Of a stretch of 28,215 nucleotides of DNA, positions 15,951-23,572 are shown one piece after another. Made by a program: the position numbers and the translations under genes. Numbering within the stretch: the first letter of the stretch is position 1; each line of letters opens with the position of its first letter. The notes below the pieces were generated by a model, which was given only the letters and a program-made list of their open reading frames with translations, was not told where the DNA came from and ran no database searches. The DNA is taken from positions 1 to 28,215 of IMG/VR virus record IMGVR_UViG_3300036806_000133, one strand, 5' to 3'. The DNA is from a virus.

Positions 15951-17180
15951 TTAGAACTGGAAGTTGATTGAGTTCGGAACTGCGAGCTGGTCAATGCGAC
16001 CAACAGCAGCAGGAATCTCAAACAGCCAGTTACCGATTTCGCGGGCAACAGCTTCGTACTTGAGGAAGCCCGGAACCTTCTTCAGAATGTGACCGTCCAT
16101 CTCAGACCACTTCAGTGGCGAGACGACGCCTTTCTTCACGGTGCCCTTGTTCATGCCGTAGACAAACTGCGGATGACAGAAGACGTCCTTGCGAAGCGGA
16201 ATTCCGTTGTACTCCAGCTCAGTGAAGCCGCGATCCAGCTTGTTAGTGTTCTGATAACGCTTCAAGCCCTGACCAAGTCCCACATAAGCATTGAGCTGCG
16301 CATCACCAGCGACGATGAAGTCAAGCTCCTTACCGGAGCGAGCCGGAATCTGCGTATCCAGTTGTTGCAAGTGGCTCTCAGTGAGACCGTTGCCGTTCGC
16401 CGGAATAACAGTGCCCTGAATCTGCGGATAAGTGTTACGCGACAAACTTTGGAAGGTGACGCTGGTCGAGTTGTCGGAAGCCAGGTATAGGCCCTGAAAC
16501 TCTTTATTGAGAGAATTGTTACGCACGATAATGTCGCCAGCAGTCAGAGTCTGAGCCGCCGAGACCGTTACGTTCTGCGTGACCGGGTTGATGCCGGTGA
16601 TTGTCAGAATGGAAGACGTGCTGTTACGCTGCGTGGTCTGATCTGAAGACCAGATATCAATTGCGTCGCCGACGCGAAGGTACTTCACACCGAACTTGCC
16701 GAACGTGGAGCCAGTCGCAGCTACGAGCGTGGTCGAGCTGGACGTGTTGGCGTTGACTGAGGCGAGAGTGCCGGAGCCGTCGCCGAAGAGCATGATGTTC
16801 TGGTGCCACTTAAGGTCCTCGACCATGTTTTCGATTTCGTCGTCCAGGAGGTTGACGAAAGCGCGGGCATTGCCCTCGGTGTTCTCAACGTCTTTTTCGT
16901 AGACGGCGATAGTGCCTTCGAGCATGCGGTCGAAGATTTGGAATTTCTGGATGTTCTGACGGGAAGGTGTGGGAGTCGGGTCGTCGGAAAGACGGGCACC
17001 GATACCAGCGGTGTTGCCACCGACGCGAGCTGCCATTTCAAAATGGTCGCCGCCTAATCTCTCAGTGGACTTTTCAAAAATGTCGTAAGTTTGGGCTTTG
17101 CGGTTGAACTGGGTTTCCAGTCCACCGTAAACGTTCTTCAGGAGCCCGCCAATCCTAGTAATGGTATTTGAATCTGCCAA
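15951..17180 (-). CDS. Major capsid protein (HK97-like fold)
   Basis: 409 residues from a TTG at 17180. AAGGAG lies 8 bases upstream (17189-17194), and the product begins LADSNTITRIGGLLKNVYGG. An in-frame ATG at 17246 would add 22 residues of Cys-rich sequence unlike any capsid N-terminus, encoded by leader RNA structure, so it is rejected. Features typical of HK97-fold capsid proteins are the early FEKSTERLGGDHFEMAARVGG segment, the helical stretch with NLLDDEIENMVEDL, IMLFGDGSG, a beta insertion (about 165-230, VGDAIDIWSSDQ through TAGDIIVRNNS), and the C-terminal DFIVAGDAQLNAYVGLGQG and GIPLRKDVFCHPQFVYGMNKG strands. It follows the scaffold gene and is framed by a structured leader and a terminator-like hairpin. 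Confidence 0.85.
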   Translation of the reverse strand: MADSNTITRIGGLLKNVYGGLETQFNRKAQTYDIFEKSTERLGGDHFEMAARVGGNTAGIGARLSDDPTPTPSRQNIQKFQIFDRMLEGTIAVYEKDVENTEGNARAFVNLLDDEIENMVEDLKWHQNIMLFGDGSGTLASVNANTSSSTTLVAATGSTFGKFGVKYLRVGDAIDIWSSDQTTQRNSTSSILTITGINPVTQNVTVSAAQTLTAGDIIVRNNSLNKEFQGLYLASDNSTSVTFQSLSRNTYPQIQGTVIPANGNGLTESHLQQLDTQIPARSGKELDFIVAGDAQLNAYVGLGQGLKRYQNTNKLDRGFTELEYNGIPLRKDVFCHPQFVYGMNKGTVKKGVVSPLKWSEMDGHILKKVPGFLKYEAVAREIGNWLFEIPAAVGRIDQLAVPNSINFQF

Positions 17181-17236
17181 TGTTGAATCTCCTTGCCCAA
17201 TGCAGGGCAAAAACAAGTCAGTTGCTTGTCTTGCCC
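17181..17236 (-). promoter_or_regulatory. Capsid leader RNA with alternative hairpins at the ribosome-binding site
   Basis: On the minus strand three segments read GGGCAA (17231-17236), TTGCCC (17205-17210) and GGGCAA (17193-17198). Segment 2 can pair with segment 1, extended by ACAAG/CTTGT (17225-17229 with 17213-17217) around a 7-base loop. It can instead pair with segment 3, whose last two bases are the first two of the AAGGAG site. The two folds exclude each other, as in translational switches. Confidence 0.5.
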
Positions 17237-17285
17237 CGCATCCCACAAGAAGGTGCAGATTCGTAAGGAGACAAAATCCTGCTAG

Positions 17286-17298
17286 TAGATAGGTACTC
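17286..17298 (-). promoter_or_regulatory. GAGTACCTATCT element between scaffold and capsid
   Basis: Minus-strand CGCGAGTACCTATCTA starting some 15 bases after the scaffold stop, one mismatch from the copy before scaffold. Part of the recurrent late-region element. Confidence 0.35.
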
Positions 17299-17312
17299 GC
17301 GCTTTAGGAAAG

Positions 17313-18524
17313 TTATTGTTTTCCGGTCAAACCTTGGATGGCTTGCGAGATGCGATCTTGTTTCGTCGCGATCTTCTTGGCACCCGGCTTAAGATTGGAA
17401 GCTGCGCCGTTCCCAGGACTGGGCTTTTTCACCACAATCCTTTTCGAGCCCGCCGTGACGGGCTTCATGTAAGCCTTTGCCCGTTCAAGCTGCGCGTTGT
17501 TATGGTTCGTGAAGAACCTGCGCACATCAACAAAATTGCCTTTCGCGATGCGATCCATGATCGCTCTTGAGCCACCCGGATACTGCTTTACCATCTGAAT
17601 GATTGCGGTCTTATAGTCGGGGAAGAACTTCTCATCGACACTCTTGTCTTTCATCAGACGTTTGATTTCATTCTCGAAGCCGGTTTCATGCTTCTGTTCC
17701 TCTGGAGTTAGCTGGCCCAATTGTCCTGGCACTTTCCCGTCCAGGCGTGCCTGTAGCTGTTTGATCTGTTCAACCAAGGGCTGCAACTCGGGATTTCCCT
17801 TCGCCGCGCCATTGACTGCTTGACCGAGGGTTCCAGGAGCCGCTGCTCCCGTCCCAGCTTGATCCTTAGCGACAAGCTTGAATCCACGCATATCGAGATA
17901 TGCTTCAAGGAATCCATTTTTTCCCAAATGGTCTGCCATATTGAGATAGATGGGTTCGACAACTTTCTTTTGGTCGAAGTCCCTCTCAAGATTCGAGAGG
18001 AGTGTGCCGACTGGCAGCGTCTGGTCGATGATCTGGTACAGCATGTGAGCATCGGTACGCTCAAGCCTTAACTGTTGCACTGCTTTCGGAAAATCGGCGG
18101 TATCAATTGCATACCCTTCCGCCAAGGCATCCTTCAGAATATTGATTTGCTCTTCAGTTTCAAGGAGAGCCTGCACGCGAGGTAGTTCCGCGATTTCAGC
18201 GGGGAGGGCATTTGGATCTTCATCTGCAACATTGCCGTCCGCCTCTTTGACTTCATCCTCTTCTGCGGTTTCGTCGGCGGTCTTTTCTTCTTTCTTCCCA
18301 GGCTTTTCTTTTTTGCCTTGAGGAGCTTCATCGACCTGTTGCTCAGCTTGCTCTTCCTGGGGTTGTTCGGTAGCCTCTGCGGCGTTTTCCTGCTCAGCAG
18401 CGAGTTCGTCCAACTGCTCGTCCAAGTTTTCCGTTTCCTGCGTCTCGTCGGTGACGACCTCTGGGGCTGACCCTGTTCTCAGGAATTCTTCCGCTGCGTT
18501 CTTAGTGTTGCCTTTGCTTGCCAT
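17313..18524 (-). CDS. Scaffolding protein (403 residues)
   Basis: The N-terminal quarter (about 20-110) is extremely acidic and rich in Glu/Gln (DETQETENLDEQLDELAAEQ and onward), broken by one basic patch (GKKEKPGKKEEK). The middle is helical (VQALLETEEQINILKDAL, PLVEQIKQLQARLDG). The C-terminal 60 residues are basic (KRIVVKKPSPGNG, GAKKIATKQDRISQAIQGL), like the capsid-binding end of P22-type scaffolds. It lies between portal and capsid, the canonical position. Its start has an AGGAGAG site inside the duplicated leader element. No protease domain is visible, so the scaffold is probably released rather than self-cleaving. Confidence 0.75.
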   Translation of the reverse strand: MASKGNTKNAAEEFLRTGSAPEVVTDETQETENLDEQLDELAAEQENAAEATEQPQEEQAEQQVDEAPQGKKEKPGKKEEKTADETAEEDEVKEADGNVADEDPNALPAEIAELPRVQALLETEEQINILKDALAEGYAIDTADFPKAVQQLRLERTDAHMLYQIIDQTLPVGTLLSNLERDFDQKKVVEPIYLNMADHLGKNGFLEAYLDMRGFKLVAKDQAGTGAAAPGTLGQAVNGAAKGNPELQPLVEQIKQLQARLDGKVPGQLGQLTPEEQKHETGFENEIKRLMKDKSVDEKFFPDYKTAIIQMVKQYPGGSRAIMDRIAKGNFVDVRRFFTNHNNAQLERAKAYMKPVTAGSKRIVVKKPSPGNGAASNLKPGAKKIATKQDRISQAIQGLTGKQ

Positions 18525-18528
18525 TTCG

Positions 18529-18578
18529 TACTCTCCTCAAGAGCCGGATAACAGGAGATTTGCTCCAGCCTCGGATTT
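18529..18578 (-). promoter_or_regulatory. Duplicated leader element, copy 1 (before scaffold)
   Basis: A 50-base block immediately upstream of the scaffold start, sharing AAATCCGA, GGAGC, GTTATCCGG, TCTT and AGGAGAGTA with 15364-15410. TCCG-AGGC-TGGA forms the same tetraloop hairpin as in the other copy, with a G-U pair where the other has G-C, a compensatory-type difference. Confidence 0.65.
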
Positions 18579-18590
18579 TGTGATTTCAAT

Positions 18591-18604
18591 TTAGCTAGGT
18601 ACTC
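18591..18604 (-). promoter_or_regulatory. GAGTACCTAGCT element between portal and scaffold
   Basis: Minus-strand CGCGAGTACCTAGCTAA just after the portal stop, followed by the duplicated leader element. Best match to the consensus of the recurrent late-region element. Confidence 0.35.
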
Positions 18605-18610
18605 GCGAAG

Positions 18611-20974
18611 TTAAGAAGGAACTTGATTTGCGACGCTTGTCCCTTGCGAAACGGCAGCGTGCTCTATCTGTCCGGCAGTTGTGTTTTGGTCAATCACGCC
18701 CCCGAGCGGATTTTGGTTCTGCCCATTCGCCATTGCCTCTGCCATGCCTTTTTCGGCTGGTGCTGCGGGCTGCGATCCGCCCGCTGCTCCCATCTGCGCT
18801 TGGGCGATCTGGCCCATAGCCGCGTTGGCGGCGATTTCTTGAACCTTCTGATTGATAAGGGCGCACAGGTTGAGAAGGAACTGCTGAAGCTGCAACGGCT
18901 GCTCTTCAAACTCCTCACTGAGTGTGTATTCGGTGAAAAGGCGCAAATGGACATCCCACTTGATGAAAGGATTTGCCAGCGGAGGCATTTCGCCGCGCTT
19001 CGCTTTGTCGAGGTCGCGCTCGGCTTTCTCCACATGAACATGATCCTTTGCATCGAGTTCGGACATGCCGAACATCGTGAGCAGTGTCTCTTTCAAATCT
19101 GGGTCTGTCGGGTCGAGTAGCTTGCCTTCAATTGCCATCTGGATGTAGCCCAGCTTGTCGGAAAGCGTTTTCGGCTTCGATGAACCAGCCTTGAGCGTGA
19201 TTTCGTAATTTCCGACTAGATCGGCTTTGGTCAAAGTCATGGCGCGGAACTTGCCGTTCACGCCCGCGACTTTGGCTTTGCGCTCTTCAGTCCAGAACAA
19301 TCGCGCCATCAGCAGCACTTTGCGGTAGCGCAGCTCATGGGAGTCTTCCCAAAGCTGGCGCTGTGTGCTGATCTGCTCTGCGGCTTTCGCACCGAGATAC
19401 GCGATTCCACGGAAGCTGCCTACGCCACCACCTGGCGCTTGCCCTTGCGTAACTGCCTCGGTCAAACCGATAGCCATGATGTCGTTGATGATCTGTCCAC
19501 GGAATTGATAAATGCTTCTGTCCAGCGCGGTCGGCGTGGTGTAAACAGGCGCACTCTTACCATCGCCCTGATTGTCGTACCAAATAACTTCGGTAGGGCT
19601 TCCATCTGGTTTGAAGATGCCTGCTTGTGTCTTAGGCGCAATCCACTTTCCGGTTGAATTGCTCATGTTGGCAAGCAGCATGAGCGAGTCCACCATGTTC
19701 AACATCTTTTGAAGCGGAACAAGATGAAAAGCTGGGGCGTTCGGATATGGCGAAGCTGGGTCTTTCTCCCACATGAAAAATGTGTAAGGGAAGTAGTGCT
19801 GACCATTCTGCTCATCAACGAGGGGATTGATTCCCCATTCAAGCATCAAGCCCTGAGCAGGAAGGTACTTAAAGAAAACACCAGCAGCTTGTGCGCGTTC
19901 AATATCCTCTTCGTTGTAAGAGGAACTGGAGAACTCTTTCTCCAGCATGTCCTGAAGCTTCTTCGGGAGTTCATCCCACTCTGCCCAAACTTCGCAAACC
20001 GTCGCCTGATCCTTCGCGCGGTCCTCTGAGCCGAGCGTGTAGCCCATCATGGAGCGAAGGGTCTGGAGGCGGTACTGAGAAATGTCTAGTGAGGTATCTT
20101 CCTTGATTGCGTCAGCAGCTTCCGGGTGCATCCTGCGAAGTTCGCCTACTGGACGGCGTGTCCGCTCCACAACACACGAAGCAAGATTGGGGTCTTCGCA
20201 TTCACGCGAGACATAAATTTCAAAGCAGGAAATGATGCGGCTTTTGATTTTGCCTTTGCCGTAGCGAGTAACGTTGACTTGGTCAACAACTACTTCCGGG
20301 TAGGCATGCGTATTTGTTTTTCCGCAATATGGGCATGGAGTTCCATCCTGCCAAGGCAGTTGACGTTCGCCATTCTCGGGTTGCTGGATAGATTGTGAGG
20401 CAGTTTCGCCGCAATCGTCGCACCCGAGCGATACATTTTCTGAAGTCTCTGTCTGTTCATCTCGCGTGACGCCATTGGACGTGGATTCGTCCCAGTAATC
20501 CTTTACGCATGCCAGTCCGAAAAGCGGCACATGCTTTGCCAGAATCGGGTTAAGGAAAATCATTCCCGATTCGAGGTCAATGACATCCTTTGCGCGAGAC
20601 GCCATGTCGGCGGCGCGTTCGCTGTCAGGGCTCTCATCCAAGATGATGGTTTCAATCTGAGGCAAGGCTGCGCCGAGCTGGTTTGCGAGGGCATTGACAG
20701 TCTTGGTCAGATAGTTTGTGACAGGCATCGGTCGAGGGCGTTTCTTGTCACCTTTCTGTTCGACCCAGCGACGGGCATCCGCTTCCCAGTCAAGCCATTG
20801 CTTGCCTTGGTAGAAGAGACCCTGCTGCTGCCACAATTTCTCTTCGATGTAGCGCAGTCTGGAAAAACTTTTGAAGCGAGATTCCCCGAACGCCATGAAA
20901 GCTTTGTCCAGCGGACTTGATCCGCTGCCTAAAATTTCATCCATGTATGTTTTCGGGGTAGTGTCAGTTGCCAT
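18611..20974 (-). CDS. Portal protein with inserted zinc-ribbon-like module
   Basis: 787 residues, the length of P22-type podovirus portals. The N-terminal RLRYIEEKLWQQQGLFYQGKQW and VTNYLTKTVNALANQLGAALP, the wing segment SRIISCFEIYVSRECEDPNL, the DPASPYPNAPAFHLVPLQKML region and a Gln/Ala/Gly-rich C-terminus (barrel-like helix LLNLCALINQKVQEIAANAA) fit a portal. Residues 185-217 carry two CxxC pairs (C185, C188, C214, C217), each followed by Gly, a zinc-ribbon pattern not usual in portals. The stop of the preceding 101-residue gene directly abuts its ATG (TAA-ATG). It precedes scaffold and capsid and follows the terminase region, the standard order. Confidence 0.8.
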   Translation of the reverse strand: MATDTTPKTYMDEILGSGSSPLDKAFMAFGESRFKSFSRLRYIEEKLWQQQGLFYQGKQWLDWEADARRWVEQKGDKKRPRPMPVTNYLTKTVNALANQLGAALPQIETIILDESPDSERAADMASRAKDVIDLESGMIFLNPILAKHVPLFGLACVKDYWDESTSNGVTRDEQTETSENVSLGCDDCGETASQSIQQPENGERQLPWQDGTPCPYCGKTNTHAYPEVVVDQVNVTRYGKGKIKSRIISCFEIYVSRECEDPNLASCVVERTRRPVGELRRMHPEAADAIKEDTSLDISQYRLQTLRSMMGYTLGSEDRAKDQATVCEVWAEWDELPKKLQDMLEKEFSSSSYNEEDIERAQAAGVFFKYLPAQGLMLEWGINPLVDEQNGQHYFPYTFFMWEKDPASPYPNAPAFHLVPLQKMLNMVDSLMLLANMSNSTGKWIAPKTQAGIFKPDGSPTEVIWYDNQGDGKSAPVYTTPTALDRSIYQFRGQIINDIMAIGLTEAVTQGQAPGGGVGSFRGIAYLGAKAAEQISTQRQLWEDSHELRYRKVLLMARLFWTEERKAKVAGVNGKFRAMTLTKADLVGNYEITLKAGSSKPKTLSDKLGYIQMAIEGKLLDPTDPDLKETLLTMFGMSELDAKDHVHVEKAERDLDKAKRGEMPPLANPFIKWDVHLRLFTEYTLSEEFEEQPLQLQQFLLNLCALINQKVQEIAANAAMGQIAQAQMGAAGGSQPAAPAEKGMAEAMANGQNQNPLGGVIDQNTTAGQIEHAAVSQGTSVANQVPS

Positions 20975-21280
20975 TTACTTGGTTCCGTCTTTGTGCTCGT
21001 CGTAGCTTTGCTGCAAAATCGCCAGTTCGGCTGAAATGTCTAAATCTTGGTCTGTCGTGATATCGCCAGATTCCGTTTGAAATACAAAATCGTTTTCCTC
21101 AAACGGGATCACAGTTTCCGTAGGCGGAGTCGGATGGGCGAGAACATCAGGCTTGAAAAACTTGTCATCCGACAAAACTTGGACAAGGTTCTCCAGGCGC
21201 TTGATCTCTTTCTGCAAATCCGCGATGTGAGACTTCAGGGAAGCGACTAATTCATGCCAAAGTGAAACCTGTTTGCTCAT
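20975..21280 (-). CDS. Small coiled-coil phage protein (101 residues)
   Basis: The N-terminal half is a coiled coil (SLWHELVASLKSHIADLQKEIKRLENLVQVL) followed by an acidic, mostly disordered tail (PTETVIPFEENDFVFQTESGD, ISAELAILQQSYDEHKDG). Its ATG overlaps the stop of the zinc-ribbon protein (ATGA, 21277-21280) and its stop abuts the portal start, so all three are probably translated together. It could be a portal-binding or assembly factor; no family is recognised. Confidence 0.65.
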   Translation of the reverse strand: MSKQVSLWHELVASLKSHIADLQKEIKRLENLVQVLSDDKFFKPDVLAHPTPPTETVIPFEENDFVFQTESGDITTDQDLDISAELAILQQSYDEHKDGTK

Positions 21281-21579
21281 CTGGTGCGTTTCCTCGTCAC
21301 AGGCACAGCCGGATTGAGAACAACGGACTGATGCCGAGTGAAAATCTTGTCAATGCCATGCGCATAGCACTCTTCTTCAGTGACTGAAACGCCGTCCTTG
21401 CTCCACATGTTTGGAGTGGTGCCGTTCCGCGTAAACCCTTCCGCTTCCAGCCGTGTACGGATGCTGGAGTGATCGTCCGCGTGCTGCCTCTCGCATTCTG
21501 TCCCGCAAAATCGACTGCCGTCGTTTGACTGTTTGGCTCCGCATGCATGACATGCATGAAGCTTTGGTTTTCTGGGCAT
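21277..21579 (-). CDS. Zinc-ribbon-like small protein (100 residues)
   Basis: Residues 10-29 contain C10-x2-C13 and C25-x3-C29, with FCGTEC after a short loop, a typical zinc-knuckle or treble-clef pattern. The remainder (TRLEAEGFTRNGTTPNMW, VTEEECYAHGIDKIFTRH) is soluble, and the C-terminus is basic (VTRKRTR), which would suit nucleic-acid binding. The start overlaps the upstream stop by one base (TGATG) and its own stop overlaps the next start. It precedes the portal gene, suggesting a role in packaging or head assembly rather than replication, but this is inference. Confidence 0.65.
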   Translation of the reverse strand: MPRKPKLHACHACGAKQSNDGSRFCGTECERQHADDHSSIRTRLEAEGFTRNGTTPNMWSKDGVSVTEEECYAHGIDKIFTRHQSVVLNPAVPVTRKRTR

Positions 21580-22046
21580 CAGAACTGCGCCTTCTTTTTT
21601 GATACCGCGATAATTACGTGGTCATTCGTTTCGCCAAGCTGCTTCCAGTCCTTGTATGTGGGCGACTGACCGGATTCTTGCCCTTCAATCTCATCCATAT
21701 TCGTTTTGCCGGTGAGGATGTCGGTGCCCTTTTTAATTCTGGCGTCCTCGGCGGTAGGCTGTGTCTTCTTCTTGCCTGCCGTGTCCTCGCCGCGCAATCC
21801 CTTCGTGAAAAGGGCTGCGAGAGCGGGGCCGAATTCTTTGCTTTGCTGATTGACTTTGGAATCTTCCTGCGGAGTTTCCCCTGCTCCCGCTGTAGTCGTG
21901 CCCTTCATCAGCTTGTCCGTGTCGCGGTTTAACTCAACAGGGGCTTTATCGACCGGGCCCATAACTTTTTTGTTGGTCGCTGATCCCGGCATGTTCGTAC
22001 CAGTCAACGGCTGCTTGGACTTCATCTTCTTGATGTTTATTGCCAC
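21579..22046 (-). CDS. Hypothetical Lys-rich head-region protein (155 residues)
   Basis: GTG start at 22046 with an AAAGGA site upstream. The sequence is hydrophilic and low in aromatic residues (INIKKMKSKQPLTGTNMPGSA, ELNRDTDKLMKGTTTAGAGE), probably largely disordered. One short ordered helix is FGPALAALFTKGLRG, and the C-terminus TYKDWKQLGETNDHVIIAVSKKKA is more structured. It overlaps the zinc-ribbon gene by one base. No family is recognised; proteins of this sort near portals are often minor virion or assembly factors. Confidence 0.6.
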   Translation of the reverse strand: MAINIKKMKSKQPLTGTNMPGSATNKKVMGPVDKAPVELNRDTDKLMKGTTTAGAGETPQEDSKVNQQSKEFGPALAALFTKGLRGEDTAGKKKTQPTAEDARIKKGTDILTGKTNMDEIEGQESGQSPTYKDWKQLGETNDHVIIAVSKKKAQF

Positions 22047-22055
22047 GGGAGTCCT

Positions 22056-22451
22056 TTAGTTGACGATGACAGGGAAAGAGACAGAGCCACTTGAAAGAGT
22101 CATCGTGCCGGAGACTTTCAAGAACTTCACGTATGCCTTGATGTTCTGGACGGTTTCACCATTCGTTGCGTCCCATGCGGGATGCGTGGGCTGGCTCGCC
22201 GTATCGGTTTGCTTAATCTCTGCAAGAAGGATGTCGAATACAGTTCCATCTACAGAGCCCAGAAGTTGTGCGTCAATCGCGGTTACAACCCCATTCCCAC
22301 TTGGGCGGGCTGCAAACGTGATGCGGTACTCCTCAAGTGGCTTTGAGAAAAGTGCGATGACGTCGGAGGCGATGGTTGAGCCAGTGAAGGCTGTGATACC
22401 GGGGCCGTTGGTGAAATGTGAGAGAACGTCGCGTTCAATACCAATGCTCAT
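22056..22451 (-). CDS. Hypothetical beta-rich phage protein (131 residues)
   Basis: The predicted composition is beta-type with regular alternating segments (YRITFAARPSGNGVVTAIDAQL, GTVFDILLAEIKQT, NIKAYVKFLKVSGTMTL, SVSFPVIVN). The pattern of a variable mean plus a VKFLKVSGTMTL strand recalls small virion or decoration-type proteins, but this is a loose resemblance. An AAGGAT site precedes the ATG at 22451. It sits in the run of short genes between terminase and portal. Confidence 0.6.
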   Translation of the reverse strand: MSIGIERDVLSHFTNGPGITAFTGSTIASDVIALFSKPLEEYRITFAARPSGNGVVTAIDAQLLGSVDGTVFDILLAEIKQTDTASQPTHPAWDATNGETVQNIKAYVKFLKVSGTMTLSSGSVSFPVIVN

Positions 22452-22460
22452 TATGAATCC

Positions 22461-22796
22461 TTAAGTGTTCAGGCTCATTTCTTGAACCCAGAACGTATTT
22501 TTGAGTTCTTTGTCATTCACTCGCGACGCCAAATCGCGCTTCATGTTTCGGCGATATTCGCTTATGGTTTCCTGATCGAGGAAACAGTTGTCGCAAATGA
22601 AGCGGTACTTGCCGGGTTTCCCGTCAATTACTTTGAAGAAAAATCCTTCGGCAGATTCTTGCGGAGTGATGTAGCTACGCCCGGAGAGTGGATAAGCATC
22701 TATCCTGACGAGGTGCCGAACAATCGGCTTCATGTCCTTATCGAAACCGTCTACAACCGGAACATCCTCAGCTTTGCAGCGATGACAATGACGCAA
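22461..22796 (-). CDS. Zinc-binding-like small protein (111 residues)
   Basis: TTG start at 22796, supported by a GAGGAG site nine bases upstream inside the end of the preceding gene. CHRC (C4, C7) at the N-terminus and CDNC (C68, C71) near the middle form two CxxC pairs about 60 residues apart, a split zinc-ribbon pattern. Between them lies a region with DAYPLSGRSYITPQESAEG. The C-terminus is helical and charged (ISEYRRNMKRDLASRVNDKELK). Likely a small nucleic-acid- or protein-binding factor of the packaging region; no family name is justified. Confidence 0.6.
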   Translation of the reverse strand: MRHCHRCKAEDVPVVDGFDKDMKPIVRHLVRIDAYPLSGRSYITPQESAEGFFFKVIDGKPGKYRFICDNCFLDQETISEYRRNMKRDLASRVNDKELKNTFWVQEMSLNT

Positions 22797-22799
22797 GAG

Positions 22800-23057
22800 T
22801 TAGTACTCCTCGTCGCTCTCTTCTTCCGGTTCAGCAGCGTCTACGAGCGTGTCAATGCGCTGATCCTTGGAGGCTTTGTGGAGTTGATCCTTGACGCACT
22901 TCAGTACGCCGTCGATGGATTCGTAGACTTCCTTTTTCGTATCGCCAAAATAGGGGTCGTCTTTCTTCGGATTCGTAGGGCGGAAGCGAACATGCACTTC
23001 AAAACCGTTATCTGCTGGACAAACCTCAATGCAATCGAGTCGTTGTTTTCCTGCCAT
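22800..23057 (-). CDS. Hypothetical acidic phage protein (85 residues)
   Basis: A small alpha/beta-looking protein: LDCIEVCPADNGFEVHVRFRP suggests two strands, followed by a helix (TKKEVYESIDGVLKCVKDQLHK) and a very acidic tail (DAAEPEEESDEEY). The last codons carry the ribosome-binding site of the next gene. AAGGAATACGC precedes the ATG. The arrangement is common in unnamed small phage genes between terminase and portal. Function unknown. Confidence 0.6.
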   Translation of the reverse strand: MAGKQRLDCIEVCPADNGFEVHVRFRPTNPKKDDPYFGDTKKEVYESIDGVLKCVKDQLHKASKDQRIDTLVDAAEPEEESDEEY

Positions 23058-23066
23058 GCGTATTCC

Positions 23067-23552
23067 TTAGTACCCGATTGCGAGGGTTTCGATTGTGATG
23101 GAAGAGACATCGGTTGAAGCCGCAACTTCGATGCCCTGTCCACCAGTCAAAGCGGGAGCCGCGAGTGAACCGGAGAAGGTAACGTTCAAAGTCGGTTTGG
23201 CAGCAGAACCAGTCATCGTGGTTGAACCCGTGTCAGGTGTCACCGTGCCCGCGTGAGTGCCGATGCCAGGGGCAGCAGCAACCGGAGCCGTAACTGTCGC
23301 AGGCGCAGATGCGCCGCCAGTCGGATAGAGCAACTTGATCTTTTTGTTAGCGCGATCCCACTGTGCGATAAGTCCGCCGCTCACAGCGAGAATCACAACG
23401 GCATCAACGGCATAGTCCAAACCAAAGTTGGATGGCGTATAGGCGACTCCGCCGCTCGTGTACGAGGTCGGGCCAGTGAGTGTGACTTGAGTCTGGTAAC
23501 GAGCACCGGGAACGGTGCGCGAGTTAACGGTTTGAGTAAAAACTGTGGACAT
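23067..23552 (-). CDS. Possible head decoration or virion protein (161 residues)
   Basis: AAGGAG lies ten bases before the ATG, one of the best ribosome-binding sites in the window, suggesting high expression. The protein is beta-rich and low in charge, with Thr/Ala/Gly/Pro-rich loops (VTAPVAAAPGIGTHAGTVTPDTG) and a core of YAVDAVVILAVSGGLIAQWD and NKKIKLLYPTGG. This matches proteins found with capsid genes in many environmental phages, where a decoration or minor-capsid role is suspected. It is the first gene after the large terminase. Confidence 0.5.
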   Translation of the reverse strand: MSTVFTQTVNSRTVPGARYQTQVTLTGPTSYTSGGVAYTPSNFGLDYAVDAVVILAVSGGLIAQWDRANKKIKLLYPTGGASAPATVTAPVAAAPGIGTHAGTVTPDTGSTTMTGSAAKPTLNVTFSGSLAAPALTGGQGIEVAASTDVSSITIETLAIGY

Positions 23553-23572
23553 TTAAAAAAGCTCCTTGTGGC

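Noticed and set aside
17181-17246. N-terminal extension of the capsid protein to an ATG at 17246
   Set aside because: The 22 added residues are Cys-rich and unlike a capsid start, they are encoded by hairpin-forming leader, and the TTG at 17180 has AAGGAG at ideal spacing.
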